Below are positions 8,635 to 17,227 of a stretch of 64,000 nucleotides of DNA, piece after piece (within the stretch, counting starts at the first letter, position 1; each line of letters begins with the position of its first letter). Source of the DNA: Mariprofundaceae bacterium (lineage in GTDB: Bacteria > Pseudomonadota > Zetaproteobacteria > Mariprofundales > Mariprofundaceae). The notes below the pieces were generated by a model. It did no database searches and was not told where the DNA came from. It saw only the letters and a program-made list of their open reading frames with translations. Where the stretch lies: positions 1-64,000 of the forward strand of contig WFOK01000070.1 of assembly GCA_015488115.1 (NCBI GenBank), written 5' to 3'. Made by a program: the position numbers and the translations under genes.

Positions 8635-8834
8635 TGCATCGGGCCGGTCTCCTGGCTTGTCCTCATTCTCCGTCATGCATGCCTTCCCGGATACTTTTCC
8701 AGTGGCTTGCCGCATGACGTCGTCAGACTCACAGTTGCGGGGGCAGCGCCGGACTCGATCATCTTCATCATGATCCCACCGGACTTCCCGTTTCACCCCA
8801 AGCGCCGGAACGGCGAATGGGGCACCTCGATGCA
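8635..8834 (-). promoter_or_regulatory. Cobalamin (AdoCbl) riboswitch upstream of btuB
   Basis: Read on the minus strand, the conserved blocks come in order: GGTGAAACGGGAA with GTCCGGTG (about 8799-8777), the invariant GCCCCCGCAACTGTGA (8744-8729), GCCACTGG (8706-8699), and GACAAGCCAGGAGACCGGCC (8661-8642). A perfect 7-bp P1 stem joins TGCATCG at 8834-8828 with CGATGCA at 8641-8635. These are the hallmarks of the B12-box riboswitch. Between aptamer and btuB start there is a TGCAC/GTGCA hairpin just before the ribosome site, and no clear T-tract terminator, so control of translation is more likely than attenuation (inference). Confidence 0.95.
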
Positions 8835-8945
8835 GGGCCGGGCATGATAGCGACAGCAAGAAGCGAAAGAAAGAGCGTTTTGGTTTTGGGACCATCGCAG
8901 CCCAGGGCCCGGGCATGAGCAGATGATCATGAAGCCTCGGGAGAA
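8835..8945. other. Intergenic region between rsmB and the B12 riboswitch
   Basis: This 111-bp stretch must hold the promoter of the B12 operon, read leftward, and whatever ends the rsmB transcript. I see no convincing sigma-70 pair and no hairpin followed by a T-run; GC-rich GGGCCC elements near 8910 could fold weakly. No gene is evident. Confidence 0.4.
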
Positions 8946-10172
8946 TTACGCGCGCAGAAGCGCATAGAAAAAGCCATCATGCGTCAAAGACGGAAAGATG
9001 CGCCGCTGTTCGACCACCTGCTCCAGAAACGGTTCAATCACCTGCTCATTCTCCTCGGGATGAATCGAGCAGACGACATACAGCAGATATCCGCCTGTTC
9101 CCAGCACGCGCAGCCCCTCCCGCAGCATCTCCTGCTGGAGATCGCGGAAGACCGGTAATTCCTCCGGACCATGAAGGAACTTTGCATCCGGGTGTCGCCT
9201 CAGGATGCCGGAGGCTGAGCATGGCGCATCCAGCAACACGCGTTCGGCGCAGGCTGCCGGGAAAGGCAAGCATCTGGCATCGGCCTGAACAAGCACATGA
9301 TTGCCCTGGCTCATGCGACGCATGTTCTCCCGCAGCCGGGGGATGCGGGATGAGGACAACTCGACAGACACGACACGCGCATCGGGCATGCGGCTGGCAA
9401 GCAGGCAGCCCTTTCCACCCGGCGCTGCGCACAGGTCCAGCACGATGCCCGAGCGGCTTTCAGGCAAGGCATGAACGGCCATCTGGCCAGCCTGGTCCAT
9501 GACCAGGATCTGCCCCTCGCTGTAACCGGGAAGCGAGGTGACATCGACGGGGTCATGCACGAGAATGGCCGATGGGGCATGTGATCCGACGCTTGCGCTG
9601 ATCCCCAAATCTCTCAACCGGGCCACATAGTTCTCGGCTGGTGTCGTCGCAGCCAGACACAGCACCGGTTTCCGGCAAAAGAAAGAGGCAAACTGGCAGA
9701 CGAGTTCCCGTCCAAAGGCATCTCGCCAATGGCGGTAAAGCCACTGGGGCAGCTCCAGCCGTTGATGCGGCTTCAGGCGAGAAGGCGGACTGGATTCAGC
9801 CAGGCGACGAAGCACGGCATTGACCAGGCCCGAAGCCCGGGGGCAGACATTCTTCGCAGCCTCAACCGTCTCGGCCACGGCCGCATGCGGGGCTGTCTTC
9901 ATATGTCGGATCTGGTAGCCCCCCAGCAACAACACGGAAAGCACGGCTGGCTCCGGCTTGCTTCTCAGGAATCGGCTGATATCGACCTCAAGGGAAAAAA
10001 AGTGACGCAGCACCCCGTAGACGGCCTCATGGACCCAGGCGCGTGTGCGCGGTTCCAGCTTTGAGGCATGAATCTCGAGCAGCTGCCTTGCCTTCTTCCG
10101 CTGCTGCAACACCCCCTGAAGAATCCGTGCTGCAACGATGCGGGAACGAACCGATTCCCCCTCTTTCCTCAA
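8946..10172 (-). CDS. rsmB: 16S rRNA m5C967 methyltransferase RsmB
   Basis: RsmB methylates C967 of 16S rRNA with S-adenosylmethionine. The N-terminal NusB-like helical domain (VAARILQGVL..., EAVYGVLRHFF) is followed by a Rossmann methyltransferase domain. That domain has the SAM motif DLCAAPGGKGCLLA and the catalytic-cysteine motif DAPCSASGILRRHPD; a C-terminal VVCSIHPEENE carries the second cysteine. No ATG lies near the expected beginning. A TTG at 10172 overlaps the fmt stop (TTGA) and gives a family-like N-terminus, so it is the best guess. It is the last gene of the rnf/def/fmt transcript. Confidence 0.88.
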   Translation of the reverse strand: MRKEGESVRSRIVAARILQGVLQQRKKARQLLEIHASKLEPRTRAWVHEAVYGVLRHFFSLEVDISRFLRSKPEPAVLSVLLLGGYQIRHMKTAPHAAVAETVEAAKNVCPRASGLVNAVLRRLAESSPPSRLKPHQRLELPQWLYRHWRDAFGRELVCQFASFFCRKPVLCLAATTPAENYVARLRDLGISASVGSHAPSAILVHDPVDVTSLPGYSEGQILVMDQAGQMAVHALPESRSGIVLDLCAAPGGKGCLLASRMPDARVVSVELSSSRIPRLRENMRRMSQGNHVLVQADARCLPFPAACAERVLLDAPCSASGILRRHPDAKFLHGPEELPVFRDLQQEMLREGLRVLGTGGYLLYVVCSIHPEENEQVIEPFLEQVVEQRRIFPSLTHDGFFYALLRA

Positions 10173-11104
10173 TGCAGACTCATGCCCGCTTTCAGCCGTG
10201 CGCCTCTTGCAAAGGCTGCGGCGTCCATGGGCTTCTTGCCTTCCGGCTGAACCTGCGTCAGGCAATACACCGATCCCCCCGCACAAGCGATCTTCAGCCC
10301 ATCATCAAGAGCCACAATGGTGCCCGGATCGCTGTTCGTCCGCTCGGGCAACGGCTTGCCGGCCAGCAGCTTGAGCCAGCGTCCCTGCCAGACACAGCGG
10401 GCTCCGGGACGAGGGAAAAAGCAGCGCACAATGCGATCGCATTCGCTGGCGGCATGCCTGCGCCAGTCGACGAGGCGATCCTCGGCAGTGATCTTTGCCG
10501 CATAGCTCACGCCATGCTCGTCCTGGGGCATGGCCTTCAGGCCCGAGGCTATCTTGGGCAGGGTTTCCACAAGAAGTTCCGCGCCCTCATGGGCAAGTCT
10601 TTGCCAGAGCTCGCCGCCGGTCGTCGTGGGTGTGATCGGAACAACCCGCCGCGCGTAGATGCCGCCGGTATCCAGCCCCTGCTCCATATGCATGATGCAC
10701 ACGCCCGTTGCCTCGTCCCCGGCAAGCAGGGCGCGTTCAATCGGTGCGGCTCCACGCCATCTCGGCAGCAGTGAGGCATGCACATTGACCGGCGCCACGC
10801 GGGGGATTTCCAGCCATGCCGCCGGCAGCAACAGGCCAAAGGCGACGACGACCAAAAAATCCGGTCGCCTTTCACGCAGCCAGCTCAAGGCCGGCGCATT
10901 GTCACGCAGGGTCTGCGGCATGATGATGTCCAGTCCGTGCTTCAGGGCCAGCTGCTTGACCGGCGAAGGCTGCATGCGCATGCCCCTGCCGGCCCTTCTG
11001 TCCGGCTGGGTCACGACACCAACAAGCTCGCAATCCGGGCATGCCAACAGGGCGTCCAGGGCATACGTTGCAAACGCGGGCGTTCCGGCAAAAACAATGC
11101 GCAT
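10169..11104 (-). CDS. fmt: Methionyl-tRNA formyltransferase
   Basis: Fmt formylates initiator Met-tRNA with 10-formyl-tetrahydrofolate. The 311-residue protein has the usual length. It opens with MRIVFAGTPAFA, carries VNVHASLLPRWRGAAPIERALLAGD with the catalytic N/H pair near residue 110, and HMEQGLDTGG. The C-terminal OB-like domain follows. The start codon shares its A with the def stop (1-nt overlap), and the stop overlaps the presumed rsmB start, the classic def-fmt-rsmB arrangement. Confidence 0.95.
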   Translation of the reverse strand: MRIVFAGTPAFATYALDALLACPDCELVGVVTQPDRRAGRGMRMQPSPVKQLALKHGLDIIMPQTLRDNAPALSWLRERRPDFLVVVAFGLLLPAAWLEIPRVAPVNVHASLLPRWRGAAPIERALLAGDEATGVCIMHMEQGLDTGGIYARRVVPITPTTTGGELWQRLAHEGAELLVETLPKIASGLKAMPQDEHGVSYAAKITAEDRLVDWRRHAASECDRIVRCFFPRPGARCVWQGRWLKLLAGKPLPERTNSDPGTIVALDDGLKIACAGGSVYCLTQVQPEGKKPMDAAAFARGARLKAGMSLH

Positions 11105-11652
11105 CAGCTTTTGTACTTCTTGATCATTTTCTTCGTGATCATGCGCCGCTTGAGCGGGCTCAGATAGTCGATAAACAGGCGGCCATCAAGGTGGTCGAAC
11201 TCGTGCTGCAACGCCACGGCCAGAAAACCCTCAAAATCCTGTTCGTGACGGTTGCCATCCAGATCATACCAACTCAGGCGCACGCGGGCCGGACGCGTCA
11301 CATCGGCGTAGATCTCGGGAATGGACAGGCAGCCTTCTTCCCAAGTGGCCGTTTCCTCGCTTCTCCACAGAAATTCCGGGTTGATCCATACCCTGAGATC
11401 ACGGGCAGGTCCGCAGGGCTCCTCTTCCTTGGAATGACGAACCTCTTCACTGCGCCAAAGCGTGTCGGTTACAGCCACGCGAAGCGGCACACCGATCTGG
11501 GGCGCGGCCAGCCCGACTCCAGGTGCGTCATACATTGTATCGGCAAGGTCCTCGACAAGCCGACGAACCTCATCGGCAAGAGGAAACGCCACGGGACGTG
11601 CCACCTCGCGCAGCCTGGGATCCGGATGAATCAATATCTCGCGAACGGCCAA
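11104..11652 (-). CDS. def: Peptide deformylase
   Basis: Def removes the formyl group from new proteins. All three metal-site motifs are present: GVGLAAPQIG near residue 45, EGCLSIP near residue 105 and HEFDHLDG near residue 145. I take the TTG at 11652 because it begins the family-typical LAVREILIHPDPRLR and has GGAGG 11 bases upstream; the longer frame up to 11730 runs inside the neighbouring tautomerase gene. It yields 182 residues, close to the usual 170-180. It is translationally linked to fmt. Confidence 0.93.
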   Translation of the reverse strand: MAVREILIHPDPRLREVARPVAFPLADEVRRLVEDLADTMYDAPGVGLAAPQIGVPLRVAVTDTLWRSEEVRHSKEEEPCGPARDLRVWINPEFLWRSEETATWEEGCLSIPEIYADVTRPARVRLSWYDLDGNRHEQDFEGFLAVALQHEFDHLDGRLFIDYLSPLKRRMITKKMIKKYKS

Positions 11653-11653
11653 T

Positions 11654-11992
11654 TTAAAAGGTTCCTCCGTTCCAGCCGAACATGGCCCGCTCGGGCGAGG
11701 CAAACTCGATATAGACCCTTGCCTGATCAATGCCCAGTTCCTCGGCCAGCAGCCTGCAGATGGCGGCGGACAATGGCGCCGTCGAGGCCGTGGTCAGACC
11801 AAGGCTCTTGAGCTCGACATAGGCAGCCGGCTCCGCCGTGCCGGCAAAGCGCAGCGGCACGCCCTGGGCCAGGGAAACCATGACATAACGCTCGGGCTTG
11901 CCCAACTCCCGGGCCAGGGTCGAGGAGCACTTTTGCAGGAGATCCTGTTCATCCTCGATGTCAACATTCGTTCTCAAGTGCAGATAGGGCAT
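11654..11992 (-). CDS. MIF-like tautomerase
   Basis: The 112-residue protein matches the macrophage migration inhibitory factor / phenylpyruvate tautomerase fold. It has Met followed at once by Pro2, the catalytic base (MPYLHLRTNV), then YVMVSLAQGVPLRFAGTAEPAAYVELKSLG and a C-terminal RVYIEFASPERAMFGWNGGTF. This length is that of true MIF rather than the short 4-oxalocrotonate tautomerases. Its start shares TGATG with the small gene upstream and its stop is one base from the def start, so it is an integral operon member. The natural substrate is unknown. Confidence 0.87.
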   Translation of the reverse strand: MPYLHLRTNVDIEDEQDLLQKCSSTLARELGKPERYVMVSLAQGVPLRFAGTAEPAAYVELKSLGLTTASTAPLSAAICRLLAEELGIDQARVYIEFASPERAMFGWNGGTF

Positions 11993-12150
11993 CAGCTTTC
12001 CTCCTTCTCAGACCCTTCCTTCAACCTGCGCGCCATCTCCTCGCGCTCGCGATTCTTTGCCAGTCGCATGCGCTTGGTCGCGACGAAACCCGCCCACCAG
12101 CAAAGCGCGGCCAGGGGAAGCATGATCAGCAGTGCCATCCAGTCCATCAT
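11992..12150 (-). CDS. Small single-pass membrane protein at the end of the rnf gene set
   Basis: This 52-residue frame lies between rnfE and the MIF-like gene. Its ATG at 12150 overlaps the rnfE stop (ATGA) and its TGA overlaps the next start (TGATG), exactly the coupling used by its neighbours. The peptide MMDWMALLIMLPLAALCWWAGF supplies one membrane span (roughly residues 4-23, shown here only in part), followed by a basic, charged tail rich in KR and E (MRLAKNREREEM ending KEES). I do not recognise a family. Its place suggests an accessory subunit or assembly factor of Rnf, but that is inference. Confidence 0.72.
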   Translation of the reverse strand: MMDWMALLIMLPLAALCWWAGFVATKRMRLAKNREREEMARRLKEGSEKEES

Positions 12151-12779
12151 GCACGCTCCCGCGCCGTTTCCGGCGCCGCAGCGCGCCGCTGCTCAAGCCA
12201 GCGATTGAGCACATTGATACCGGCCAGCATCATCCCCAAGGCGATAAAGGCGCCTGGAGGAAGCACGAACATCAGCATGTCCGGATAGCTGCCAATGACC
12301 TGCAAGCCAAAGATCTCGCCTTTGCCAAGAAATTCACGCACGCCGCCCAGCAACACGAGCGCCAACGTAAAGCCTCCTCCCACGGACAGGGCATCGATGG
12401 CCGATGCCACCGGGCCATGCTTGCTCGCAAACCCCTCGGCCCTGCCCATGATGGCACAATTGACGACAATGAGCGGGATGAACAAGCCAAGCACGAGGTA
12501 TGTCTCATGCATCCATGCATTCATGGCCATGTCCACGACCGTCACGAAGGCCGCGATGATCGTGATGTAACATGGAATCCTGACATGAACGGGAATGGCC
12601 CCGCGAATCAGCGACACGACCAGGTTGGAACCCAGCAGCACGAGCATGGTCGCAAGACCCATCCACAGACCATTCTCCGCCGATGTCGTCACGCCCAGCA
12701 GCGGACACATGCCGAGCAACTGGACAAAGATCGTGTTGTTCCTCCAGATCCCATCCCGGACGATATCCATGCGCTTCAT
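12147..12779 (-). CDS. rnfE: Rnf electron transport complex subunit E
   Basis: RnfE is one of the two paired NqrDE/RnfAE-type membrane subunits that carry a buried 2Fe-2S centre. The 210-residue protein has about six hydrophobic segments. It shows NNTIFVQLLGMCPLLGVTTSAENGLWMG near the start, with the cluster-ligating Cys in MCPLLG, and PLIVVNCAIMGRAEGFA with the second Cys in VNCAIMG. It overlaps rnfG by an ATGA junction and the small membrane gene at its end. Confidence 0.94.
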   Translation of the reverse strand: MKRMDIVRDGIWRNNTIFVQLLGMCPLLGVTTSAENGLWMGLATMLVLLGSNLVVSLIRGAIPVHVRIPCYITIIAAFVTVVDMAMNAWMHETYLVLGLFIPLIVVNCAIMGRAEGFASKHGPVASAIDALSVGGGFTLALVLLGGVREFLGKGEIFGLQVIGSYPDMLMFVLPPGAFIALGMMLAGINVLNRWLEQRRAAAPETARERA

Positions 12780-13402
12780 GGTCCTTCCTCCACAGCCTTC
12801 TTGCTGTCCGGCGCTCCGCTCAGGGAAAGCAGTTCGCTCCGATGCTCCCTGAAAAACAGCAAGCCCCGGTGAACGGCCTTAACGACGGCCCTGGGGCTGA
12901 TGGTCGCTCCGGTAAACTGATCAAAATCTCCGCCATCCTTGCGCACTTTCCATGTCGCATTGTCCAGGCTCTTGCCCCGAAAGGACGCCAGCCAGGCATG
13001 ATTGGTCACGATACCGTCCCCGAGCCCCGGGGTCTCCCGATGATCGGTAATGCGCACCGCATGAAGCACGCCATCGGGCTCGACGGCCATCAGAATGCGG
13101 ATGCGTCCCGAGTAGCCGTCCGGCGCAATCTCCTCCCAGGCCAACGCCAGCAGATGCCCCCGTTCATCACGAGCAGGATAGATGCGCAATCTGCTTCCGC
13201 CGCGCTTCATCTCGAAGGCATCCTGCTGGGGATCATTGGCATGCGGAGGCATCACCTGCATGAGCGCCCGATGCAGGGCCTCACGCTGGGCCTTGGCGAT
13301 GGGCTCTCGCGTAAACATGTCCGTGGTTGCCAGCAGCATGGTCGAGACGACCGCCACGAGCAACAGGGCCAGCACCATCCTCGTCTGCTCACGATCCAGC
13401 AT
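12776..13402 (-). CDS. rnfG: Rnf electron transport complex subunit G (covalent FMN)
   Basis: RnfG is anchored by one N-terminal membrane span (MVLALLLVAVVSTMLLATT) with a periplasmic FMN-binding domain. The flavin-attachment motif reads FTGATISPRAVVKA near residue 175, with the threonine of GAT as the expected covalent site. ITDHRETPGLG is also family-typical. The ATG at 13402 gives 208 residues and overlaps rnfD by 14 nt; an ATG at 13423 is possible. ApbE, encoded nearby at 20772, is the enzyme expected to load the FMN. Confidence 0.92.
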   Translation of the reverse strand: MLDREQTRMVLALLLVAVVSTMLLATTDMFTREPIAKAQREALHRALMQVMPPHANDPQQDAFEMKRGGSRLRIYPARDERGHLLALAWEEIAPDGYSGRIRILMAVEPDGVLHAVRITDHRETPGLGDGIVTNHAWLASFRGKSLDNATWKVRKDGGDFDQFTGATISPRAVVKAVHRGLLFFREHRSELLSLSGAPDSKKAVEEGP

Positions 13403-14459
13403 CGCGATCCACCGAATGGCCATAGACGCGCGGCCTGCAATAATGATCGATAAGCGGAACGGCACAGTTCATCAGCAGCACGGCAAACATGGCTCCCTCA
13501 GGATAGCCTCCAAAGGTGCGGATGCACCAGGTCAGAATGCCGCATCCCATGCCAAAGAACAGACGTCCAAGCGGCGTCACTGGCGAAGAAACCGGATCCG
13601 TGGCCATGAAAAAGGCACAAAGCATCAAGCCACCCGCAAGCAAATGAAACATCGGCGGCGCAAAGCGTTCGGCATCGATGGCATTGAAGACGGCCGCCAG
13701 AAGGGCCACGGTTGCAAGATAGGCAAAGGGGATGTGCCAGGTAATCGTGTGCCTGGCCAGCAGATAGATGCCGCCGACCAGCAGGGCCATGGCGCTGGTC
13801 TCGCCAAGGCTGCCGGCCTCGAAACCCAGAAAGGCATCCAAGTAACTGTAATTGTAATGCACCAGCGCATCCGTCACGCCGACGCCAACGGTCCATTCGG
13901 TTTTGACATGCCCCAGGGGGCTGGCCATGGTGATCGCATCCAGCGTGTGACCGATCGCCTCCGGACCCGACCAGAACAGTGACCAGGCCACGGCGATGTC
14001 ATACAGATCCACGACGGCGCGCGCATCTCCCATCGGCACGATCCATGTCGTCATCTGCAGCGGAAAGGAAATCAACAGGATCACCCTTGCAGACAAGGCC
14101 GGGTTGAACAGGTTGAAGCCAAGGCCGCCATAGACCTGCTTGCCCAGCACAATGGCAAAGATGCTCCCCAGCACAACCATCCACCAAGGCAATGTGGGCG
14201 GCAACGTCAGGGCCAGCAACAAGCCCGTCAGCGCGGCGGAGCCATCCCAAACGGCTTTGGTGCTGCGTCCCATGCAGCGCAGGCAAAGCCATTCGGCCAG
14301 CATGCACGTGGCCATGGAGGTCGTGATGATGAACACGGCCAGCCAGCCGAAAAGATAGATGGCCATGAGTGATGCCGGGAGAAGCGCCAGGATGACGCTC
14401 ATCATGGTCAAGCGAATCGAATCGCCGCCGTGAAGATGCGGGGAACTGACAATCGGCAT
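13389..14459 (-). CDS. rnfD: Rnf electron transport complex subunit D
   Basis: This is an NqrB/RnfD membrane protein of 356 residues with about nine or ten hydrophobic segments. Markers include WDGSAALTGLLLALTLPP, GKQVYGGLGFNLFNPALSARV and the C-terminal DPVSSPVTPLGRLFFGMGCG. At the position where a covalently bound FMN is normally carried on threonine, the sequence reads TMASPLG with Ser180, which may be a variant attachment residue. It lies between rnfC and rnfG, with end overlaps on both sides. Confidence 0.94.
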   Translation of the reverse strand: MPIVSSPHLHGGDSIRLTMMSVILALLPASLMAIYLFGWLAVFIITTSMATCMLAEWLCLRCMGRSTKAVWDGSAALTGLLLALTLPPTLPWWMVVLGSIFAIVLGKQVYGGLGFNLFNPALSARVILLISFPLQMTTWIVPMGDARAVVDLYDIAVAWSLFWSGPEAIGHTLDAITMASPLGHVKTEWTVGVGVTDALVHYNYSYLDAFLGFEAGSLGETSAMALLVGGIYLLARHTITWHIPFAYLATVALLAAVFNAIDAERFAPPMFHLLAGGLMLCAFFMATDPVSSPVTPLGRLFFGMGCGILTWCIRTFGGYPEGAMFAVLLMNCAVPLIDHYCRPRVYGHSVDRDAGS

Positions 14460-15964
14460 CAGCCTTCTCCGTCCTCGGCCTGCGCAGGCGTGCTTGCCTT
14501 TCTCGCGCGACGACGGGCCTGCTTGGCCTCGCGCTCCCGCGCCAGTCGACGTTCCCTGGCCTCAGATCGCCTGCGAGACTCCTCTGCAAAGGTCTCGGCC
14601 CGGCGGATCTGTGCAAGCTGCCCCTTGCCGTAACGAAAATAGTGCACCAGCGGAATCGATGAGGGACATACATAGGAGCAGCATCCGCATTCGATGCAAT
14701 CGAACAACTGGTAGGCCTCGGCGCGTTCAAAGGCATCATTGCGACAATGATCAGCCAACAGGTTGGGAACAAGGCGGATGGGGCAAACCTCGCCGCAATG
14801 CCCGCAGTGGATGCATGGCTGCTCCTCCGCATTCAGCCCATGGATCTGTTCCTCATGCAAGGCCAGCAGCCCGTTGGTCGCCTTGACGACCGGAACATCC
14901 ACGCTGCGCAAGCGTTCGCCCATCATTGGTCCGCCATGAAGCACATGCACGCCATCCAGATCCTCCAAGCCGCATTGCGCCAACACAAAGCGGACCGGCG
15001 CGCCGAAGGGAATACGCAAATTGCCGGGCCTAGGCATGGCCTCGCCAGACACGGTAACAACGCGCTCGGTCAGCGCACGGCCATGCTCAATGGCATGATA
15101 AACGGCCCGTGCGGTAGCCACATTCTGACACAATACGCCGATATGGACGGGCAGCTTGCCGGCTGGAACCTGCTTGCCCGTGATTGATTCGATCAACTGC
15201 TTTTCACTCCCCTGCGGATACCGTGTCGGCATGGCAATGACGCGCACGCCGGTCAGCGATGCGCGCACGACGGCCTGACGCATCACTTCCACGGCATCCT
15301 GCTTGTTGTCCTCTATGGCAATCACGCATTCCCTCGCACCCACCATGTATCGCAGAATGCTCAAGCCACGCACAATCTCATCGGCATGCTCCAGCATCAG
15401 GCGATGGTCGGTTGTCAGATACGGCTCACATTCAATGCCATTGAGGATCAGGGTGTTGATCGGATGATGCTGATCCCTGACCAGCTTGATGAAGGTCGGG
15501 AAAACGGCCCCTCCCAAACCGACAATGCCGCACTCGCGAACGCGTTCCCGCAATTCGGCCGGATCCCTGGTCTCCCAGTCCGCCCAGGGCTCATATCTGT
15601 GTTCGCCATCGCTGCCGTCCGGCTCGATGAAGATGCAGGGCAGCCCAAGGCCGGAAGGATGCGCGATCCTGTGCTCTTCGATCTTGACCACCTTGCCGGC
15701 AACAGGCGCATGCACGGGTGCCGCCATATAGCCTTCGGTGGCTGCAATCTTCTGCCCCTTGAGCACATGATCGCCGATATGCACACAGGGATGGCACTGT
15801 TCACCGATATGCTGCTTCATGGGCAGGATCAGCACATCCGGAACCGGACATTCCCGGATGGGCTCGTGGGCCGTCAACTTGCGATCCGGCACCTCGATGC
15901 CACCGAAGAACCCCGCCGGCATCCAGCCCAGGACCTGCCCCAGTCGTTTAAGCAGCGCGGGCAT
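14459..15964 (-). CDS. rnfC: Rnf electron transport complex subunit C
   Basis: RnfC is the peripheral NADH- and FMN-binding subunit. From the N-terminus: [12 protein letters not shown], a biotinyl-like barrel ([14 protein letters not shown]), the NqrF/Nuo51-type region [13 protein letters not shown], and two 4Fe-4S clusters ([17 protein letters not shown] and [17 protein letters not shown]). A basic C-terminal tail rich in Arg/Glu/Ala follows. The start at 15964 overlaps the rnfB end by 17 nt and gives 501 residues; the longer open frame to 16510 runs antiparallel to no signal and lies inside rnfB. Confidence 0.94.
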   Translation of the reverse strand: MPALLKRLGQVLGWMPAGFFGGIEVPDRKLTAHEPIRECPVPDVLILPMKQHIGEQCHPCVHIGDHVLKGQKIAATEGYMAAPVHAPVAGKVVKIEEHRIAHPSGLGLPCIFIEPDGSDGEHRYEPWADWETRDPAELRERVRECGIVGLGGAVFPTFIKLVRDQHHPINTLILNGIECEPYLTTDHRLMLEHADEIVRGLSILRYMVGARECVIAIEDNKQDAVEVMRQAVVRASLTGVRVIAMPTRYPQGSEKQLIESITGKQVPAGKLPVHIGVLCQNVATARAVYHAIEHGRALTERVVTVSGEAMPRPGNLRIPFGAPVRFVLAQCGLEDLDGVHVLHGGPMMGERLRSVDVPVVKATNGLLALHEEQIHGLNAEEQPCIHCGHCGEVCPIRLVPNLLADHCRNDAFERAEAYQLFDCIECGCCSYVCPSSIPLVHYFRYGKGQLAQIRRAETFAEESRRRSEARERRLAREREAKQARRRARKASTPAQAEDGEG

Positions 15965-16529
15965 GACTCCCCTTCCGCTCCCGCCCAATCCTTGCGCGCT
16001 CGGTTTCCGGCAAGGGCCAAGCCCAGTGCTCGATGAGCTCCGGCTTGAGAAGCATGTCGATGCAATCCACCGGACAGGGCTCGACGCAAAGCGTGCAACC
16101 GGTACAGTAGTCGGCAATGACCGTGTGATATTGTTTCGGGGCACCCACAATGGCATCCACCGGGCAGGCCTTGATGCACAGCGTGCAGCCGATGCAATCG
16201 TCCTCGCGAATGAATGCCACCATTGGAGCCGTCGGCTCCTCCGCAAGCGGCTTGGGCTCAACCCCCATGAGGTCCGCCAACTGATGCATGGTGCGCTCCC
16301 CGCCGGGCACGCAATGGTTGATATCGGCCTCGCCTCTGGCAACAGCTTCGGCATACGGCTTGCAGCCGGGATAGCCACACTGGCCGCACTGGGTCTGTGG
16401 AAGCACGGCATCGATCTTTTCCACCATGGGGTCGCCTTCCACGCGGAACTTCTTCTGCGCCAACGAAAGGAGCAGGCCCGCAATGAGTGCGAATCCACCG
16501 AGACTGGCAACGGCTATGAGCACATGCAT
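15948..16529 (-). CDS. rnfB: Rnf electron transport complex subunit B (ferredoxin)
   Basis: RnfB takes electrons to or from soluble ferredoxin. An N-terminal anchor ([21 protein letters not shown]) precedes the 4Fe-4S domain with CGQCGYPGC near residue 45. Two ferredoxin-type clusters follow: [12 protein letters not shown] and [12 protein letters not shown]. At 193 residues the length is normal. The ATG at 16529 lies 12 nt after rnfA with an AGGA upstream, and the longer open frame into rnfA is rejected. Confidence 0.95.
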   Translation of the reverse strand: MHVLIAVASLGGFALIAGLLLSLAQKKFRVEGDPMVEKIDAVLPQTQCGQCGYPGCKPYAEAVARGEADINHCVPGGERTMHQLADLMGVEPKPLAEEPTAPMVAFIREDDCIGCTLCIKACPVDAIVGAPKQYHTVIADYCTGCTLCVEPCPVDCIDMLLKPELIEHWAWPLPETERARIGRERKGSHARAA

Positions 16530-16540
16530 CCGAAAGCGTC

Positions 16541-17122
16541 CTAGAACTTGACCAGGCCGGAGAAGCCCATGAATGCGAGCGACATCATGCCGGCTGTCAC
16601 CAGCGCCACGGGCGCTCCGCGAAAGGCATCGGGAACCGGCGCATAACTCAGCCGTTCCCGCAAGCCAGCAAACAGCACAAGCACCAGCGCAAAACCGACT
16701 GCAGCGCCAAAGCCGTAAAGCACCGAGGCAAAGAACCCCTGTCCCTGCTGCACGTTCAGCAATGCCACACCCAGGACGGCGCAATTGGTCGTGATCAGCG
16801 GCAGAAAAATGCCCAGGGCCTGATAGAGCACGGGGCTCGTCTTGTGAATCAGCATCTCAATGAACTGCACGAGGGATGCAATGATCAGGATAAAGAAGAT
16901 CGTCTGCAGAAACATCAAGTCGAAGGGTTCCAGAATGAACGTCTGCACGAGCCACGAGGCCGTCGATGCCAGGGTCATGACAAACATGACGGCAAACGAC
17001 ATGCCCACCGCGGTTTCAAGCTTGCTGGAGACCCCCAGGAACGGACAGATGCCAAGAAACTTGGTCAGCACGTAATTGTTGACCAGCACGGCAGAAACGA
17101 TGATCAGCAAAAACTCACCCAT
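16541..17122 (-). CDS. rnfA: Rnf electron transport complex subunit A
   Basis: RnfA is the partner of RnfE in the membrane core. It has six hydrophobic segments, [18 protein letters not shown] with the first cluster cysteine and [16 protein letters not shown] with the second. The start at 17122 ([16 protein letters not shown]) gives 193 residues, the standard length. It is the first gene of a leftward transcript running through rnfB, C, D, G, E, the small membrane protein, the MIF-like gene, def, fmt and rsmB. A TATACT hexamer at 17130-17135 is a possible -10 box very close to the start codon. Confidence 0.95.
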   Translation of the reverse strand: MGEFLLIIVSAVLVNNYVLTKFLGICPFLGVSSKLETAVGMSFAVMFVMTLASTASWLVQTFILEPFDLMFLQTIFFILIIASLVQFIEMLIHKTSPVLYQALGIFLPLITTNCAVLGVALLNVQQGQGFFASVLYGFGAAVGFALVLVLFAGLRERLSYAPVPDAFRGAPVALVTAGMMSLAFMGFSGLVKF

Positions 17123-17199
17123 CGCGCGGAAGTATAGGGATTGCATCTCCCGCCGTATAGAAGATGAAGTCCATACTTTGCCGTGTGCCTATTCCAATC

Positions 17200-17227
17200 T
17201 TGACAGATTTACTCAGGATTCGATGCT
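17200..17227 (+). promoter_or_regulatory. Candidate ancestral promoter of apbC
   Basis: A perfect TTGACA -35 hexamer at 17200-17205 is followed after 16 bp by GATGCT (17222-17227), a poor -10 (3 of 6). The MITE begins at the very next base, so any transcript from here would carry the MITE hairpin in its leader. The weak -10 makes this a tentative call. Confidence 0.3.

Noticed and set aside
8498-8635. N-terminal extension of the btuB frame up to 8635
   Set aside because: It runs through the riboswitch expression region, has no ribosome site, and would put the signal peptide inside the protein.
15965-16510. Upstream extension of rnfC
   Set aside because: It overlaps rnfB, whose ferredoxin motifs are unambiguous in another frame; the extension is Arg/Ser/Pro-rich noise.
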